Assembly (NCBI RefSeq): GCF_004296335.1
Contig: NZ_SGIU01000001.1
Location: forward strand, 535,290-599,289
Reading direction: 5' to 3'
Length of the DNA: 64,000 nucleotides
DNA from: Flagellimonas allohymeniacidonis
Lineage (GTDB): Bacteria > Bacteroidota > Bacteroidia > Flavobacteriales > Flavobacteriaceae
Shown: piece by piece, positions 61,729 to 64,000 of the stretch
Layout of the letters: every line of letters begins with the position of its first letter
How positions within the stretch are numbered: the stretch's first letter is position 1
The notes under the pieces: model-generated
What the model was told of the DNA's origin: nothing
The model's input: the letters and a program-made list of their open reading frames with translations, nothing else
Database searches by the model: none
Translations under genes and position numbers: made by a program

Positions 61729-62283
61729 TTATTGAATGGTGATATTGAAGGTCTCAGCAATATCGGTTTCTCCACCTGCATCAGCCAAGGTACCATCATT
61801 AGGTTTTTTGGGCTCATGACGTAAGGTGACGGCCAAGGTCGCTGCTCCAGCGCCACCAGTGGTCAATGTAAATATCAATCCAACCGGATTCCCATCGTCG
61901 TCTTGATCACCATAAGTGATATCGGTAATATTTCCGGTTGGAATATAGAAGAACTGATGTTCATCGTCTTCCTCAGCCACCTCTAAAGTGATATTATCAG
62001 CTGGGGTTACGGTTTCGTCCAAAACCACTACAGCTCCCCCATAAGTTGTGTTCGCAGCCAAATCATCAGATACGGTAACCACAGGAGCATTTGGTCCGTC
62101 TCCGTCCAAATCTTGGGTCTGAAGTGTTACCGTGGTACCTCCACCTTGGGGAACCAAAGTGATGGTCATTGTGGTTATAGTTTCCTCTTCGTTAACTTCC
62201 TCTGGAGCATCGTCGTCATCGGAACATGACCAAAAGGTTAATCCTGCTACTGCAATAAGTGATAAGATTTTAATTGTTTTCAT
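61729..62283 (-). CDS. Acidic surface lipoprotein linked to a TonB-dependent receptor
   Basis: A 184-residue lipoprotein: signal peptide with lipobox ending in Cys20 (FWSC), followed directly by SDDDDAPEE. An acidic stretch right after the Cys resembles the lipoprotein export signal that sends proteins to the outside of the outer membrane in Bacteroidota. The mature part is beta-rich and acidic (GGGTTVTLQTQDLDGDGP, YGDQDDDGNP), with Asp-rich turns that could bind calcium or other metals. It follows 27 bases after the TonB-dependent receptor gene, so it is probably that receptor's surface partner. Substrate unknown. Confidence 0.75.
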   Translation of the reverse strand: MKTIKILSLIAVAGLTFWSCSDDDDAPEEVNEEETITTMTITLVPQGGGTTVTLQTQDLDGDGPNAPVVTVSDDLAANTTYGGAVVVLDETVTPADNITLEVAEEDDEHQFFYIPTGNITDITYGDQDDDGNPVGLIFTLTTGGAGAATLAVTLRHEPKKPNDGTLADAGGETDIAETFNITIQ

Positions 62284-62310
62284 GATTGTAATGGATTTAT
62301 AGTATTGTTT

Positions 62311-64000
62311 TTAATAATTGAGTTTTAATTGTAAAATGATATTTCTTCCCAAATCGTCGGCAAAAAAGCGTTGGCGATTCAGGTATTCTCTAAAACTGGT
62401 ATCCAGCAGATTGTTAATTCGCAATGAGGTGGTCAATTTGGTAGTCTCCCCCAATTGAAAGCCCATTTTGGATTGTAACCCTAAAAGATGATAGGCGTCA
62501 GGAGCAGTATTGATTTCCAAAAGCACTTCTTCTTGTTGCTCTGGCGAGAAGACCGTAATGTTGTCGGGCACTTCATTTTGCCGCAACACATATTGACTTT
62601 CCAAGGAAACTTCAAAGTCATTCCATTCAGGCTTTGAAAAAGTGACACTGTTTCTAAAATTTCCTGATGGAATATTGATTAGGGCAATATCGTTTTCCGT
62701 GTCGTTGCCCTTTACCAATGAGAAACCATGTTGACTTCTCCACCGTGTTGACCAATTGGAATAAGCCGAAACGTCGACCCCCAGTAGACGGGCGTTGGTC
62801 TGCCGATATTCCCAAACTGGGAAAGCACCCCGAATGGTAAATTCCACTCCGGTAGGTTCGAGTAGGATAAAGTCTTGTACCCAATTGACAAAGGGTTCAA
62901 GGGTAAAACCCCAATGGGCAAAGTCTTTTTGCCACGATGCAATAAATTTATGTGAGGTTTCACTATCAATTCTCAGGTCTCCGAGCTCAATACGTGCTGC
63001 AGAATGATGTAGGCCATCACTGAACAGCTCAGCGGGATTGGGAGCCCGTTGTGCCAAGGCGTAATTAAATCGCAACAACGAACCGTTAAAACCGTACTTG
63101 GCTCCGATGGTAGATGAAAAATTGTGATAATTCAAAACAGGATTTACCAAAAGTTGGGTTCCTAGGTCTTCTACCACCAAATCTTGGAATTCTGTATCAT
63201 AGCCCCTTTCTTCCCAACGTGTGGTTCGATAGAACTTTTGTGCATCAATTCGATTGAAGTCATAACGCAATCCAGCTTCAAGCAACCACGCATCATTCAC
63301 GCGAAACTCTCCCACCAAAAAACTTCCGAAATCATATTTATCATAATCAGGAATCAAACGCCTGACCCCGGTGGCCGGGTTCGCAAAGTTTTCCTGATAC
63401 CGCCCCAATAGGCCAAAATGAAGATCAAAGCGTTCTTTGGCATCCCACTTAAAATCTGTAGTTAGGGTATGTGTGGTCAATTCCAAGTCTAGGGAAGCTC
63501 TATCATCCAATTCTCCTCTCCGAACATCAAATTCGAACCTGCGGTTGTTTTGGAAATCGTATTGCACATTTAATTTTCCAAGACCTTCAAAGCGACGATA
63601 AAATTTTGCTTTTCCCAAGTGGTGGGTGACCTCTTGTCTTGGATTTTGCAAATCATAGGTAAAAGGCCTGATAATTTCTGGTTGACCGTTGTTGATACTT
63701 CGAATGAGGTCGTCAACATTACCGATATGGGAGGCACGTAATATGGCGATTTCAGAATTGAAATAAGAATATCGTACATCCCAGCCCCATGCAAATTGGT
63801 GCTTTCCAAATTGAAGGGTCCCTCCAATTTCTTGTACACCGGTATTGGAAAGGATGTAATCGGGAGCTTCATGATCACCCAAACGTTTATAGGAACCCTG
63901 ACCCTTCACGAACCATCCTTCTCCGAAGGCACGGGTTAATTCAGAAGAAGCGCTTCCACCTCTTCCATTGGAGACACCGTTTAAGAAGGTCCTTCCGTAT
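62311..64000 (-). CDS. TonB-dependent receptor, C-terminal part (5' partial)
   Basis: The open frame runs off the right edge; about 562 residues are visible and no start is present (the GTG at 63909 is internal). The part seen is a chain of long amphipathic strands of an outer-membrane barrel with aromatic residues at strand ends, finishing in a final strand NIILQLKLNY, the usual C-terminal signature. The visible TBDR-type turns include GQGSYKRLGDHEAP, RAPNPAELFSDGLHHS and LRINNLLDTSFREYLN, which is characteristic of siderophore, metal or vitamin receptors. The downstream lipoprotein is probably its partner. Confidence 0.88.
   Translation of the reverse strand, partial: YGRTFLNGVSNGRGGSASSELTRAFGEGWFVKGQGSYKRLGDHEAPDYILSNTGVQEIGGTLQFGKHQFAWGWDVRYSYFNSEIAILRASHIGNVDDLIRSINNGQPEIIRPFTYDLQNPRQEVTHHLGKAKFYRRFEGLGKLNVQYDFQNNRRFEFDVRRGELDDRASLDLELTTHTLTTDFKWDAKERFDLHFGLLGRYQENFANPATGVRRLIPDYDKYDFGSFLVGEFRVNDAWLLEAGLRYDFNRIDAQKFYRTTRWEERGYDTEFQDLVVEDLGTQLLVNPVLNYHNFSSTIGAKYGFNGSLLRFNYALAQRAPNPAELFSDGLHHSAARIELGDLRIDSETSHKFIASWQKDFAHWGFTLEPFVNWVQDFILLEPTGVEFTIRGAFPVWEYRQTNARLLGVDVSAYSNWSTRWRSQHGFSLVKGNDTENDIALINIPSGNFRNSVTFSKPEWNDFEVSLESQYVLRQNEVPDNITVFSPEQQEEVLLEINTAPDAYHLLGLQSKMGFQLGETTKLTTSLRINNLLDTSFREYLNRQRFFADDLGRNIILQLKLNY

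Noticed and set aside
1..64000. CRISPR arrays, tRNA/rRNA genes, prophage or insertion sequences
   Set aside because: No regularly spaced repeats, no transposase or integrase, no terminal inverted repeats and no tRNA-like cloverleaf were noticed by eye; a dedicated scan would be needed to exclude small ncRNAs.

Overview
The window looks like a chromosome segment from a marine-type member of the Flavobacteriaceae (Bacteroidota). The evidence is the flavobacterial promoter signature (TAnnTTTG -7 boxes), carboxypeptidase-like/TonB-plug proteins, a SusC/TonB-type receptor with a lipoprotein partner, a CAL67264-type small membrane protein beside EttA, DUF4834, YfhO, BatA-type vWA and TIGR02757 proteins, and the almost complete absence of Shine-Dalgarno sequences. 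The exception is the internal one used for prfB frameshifting. An affinity to Muricauda/Allomuricauda is only an impression. Coding density is high, no gap exceeds 300 bases, and I see no tRNA, rRNA, prophage, insertion sequence or CRISPR array.

Layout. 1-5.1 kb: 3' part of menE, an M24 aminopeptidase, and a two-gene unit of exported carboxypeptidase-like proteins, one of them a TonB plug without a barrel. 5.1-16.2 kb: acyl-CoA carboxylase beta, a Gfo/Idh oxidoreductase, a CAL67264-type protein plus ettA, exported hypotheticals, fumC, a 57-aa membrane protein, an ArsC-like protein and prfB with its programmed +1 frameshift. 16.2-24.7 kb: a zinc metalloprotease, threonine aldolase, YbaB, an oligopeptidase B-like lipoprotein, then a cysteine-synthase-like gene followed by an alpha-oxoamine synthase, which together look like the first steps of sulfonolipid (capnine) synthesis. 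24.7-37.6 kb: fructosamine kinase, a GNAT-like protein, a putative outer-membrane protein, a DUF4834-YfhO-glycosyltransferase-flippase operon, an arginine/serine-rich secreted protein and uvrA. 37.6-48.8 kb: a sigma-70 family factor with a highly structured leader and a 47-aa downstream gene, an endonuclease III without any cysteine, Bcp, a large unknown protein, an MBL hydrolase, an esterase, a degenerate dihydroorotase co-encoded with a BatA-type vWA protein, a GT2 and a sterol-desaturase-type protein. 49.1-64 kb: a TPR/HTH membrane regulator, an SGNH hydrolase, a CAT-like acyltransferase, an S10 carboxypeptidase, a Tat-exported oxidoreductase, a class-C serine hydrolase/barrel protein/LytTR regulator group, TIGR02757 plus a LolD-like ATPase, msrA-folE, and a lipoprotein downstream of a TonB-dependent receptor that runs off the right edge.

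Most genes are housekeeping or conserved in the family. The points most worth a second look are the putative sulfonolipid pair, the cysteine-free Nth, the dihydroorotase lacking its HxH metal ligands, the leader of the sigma factor, the barrel-less plug protein, and the inverted repeats around the promoters of the barrel/hydrolase pair and of msrA. No clearly novel multi-gene defence or mobile system was found. Several start codons were moved from upstream TTG/GTG codons to ATG codons on the basis of signal peptides, family N-termini and promoter boxes.
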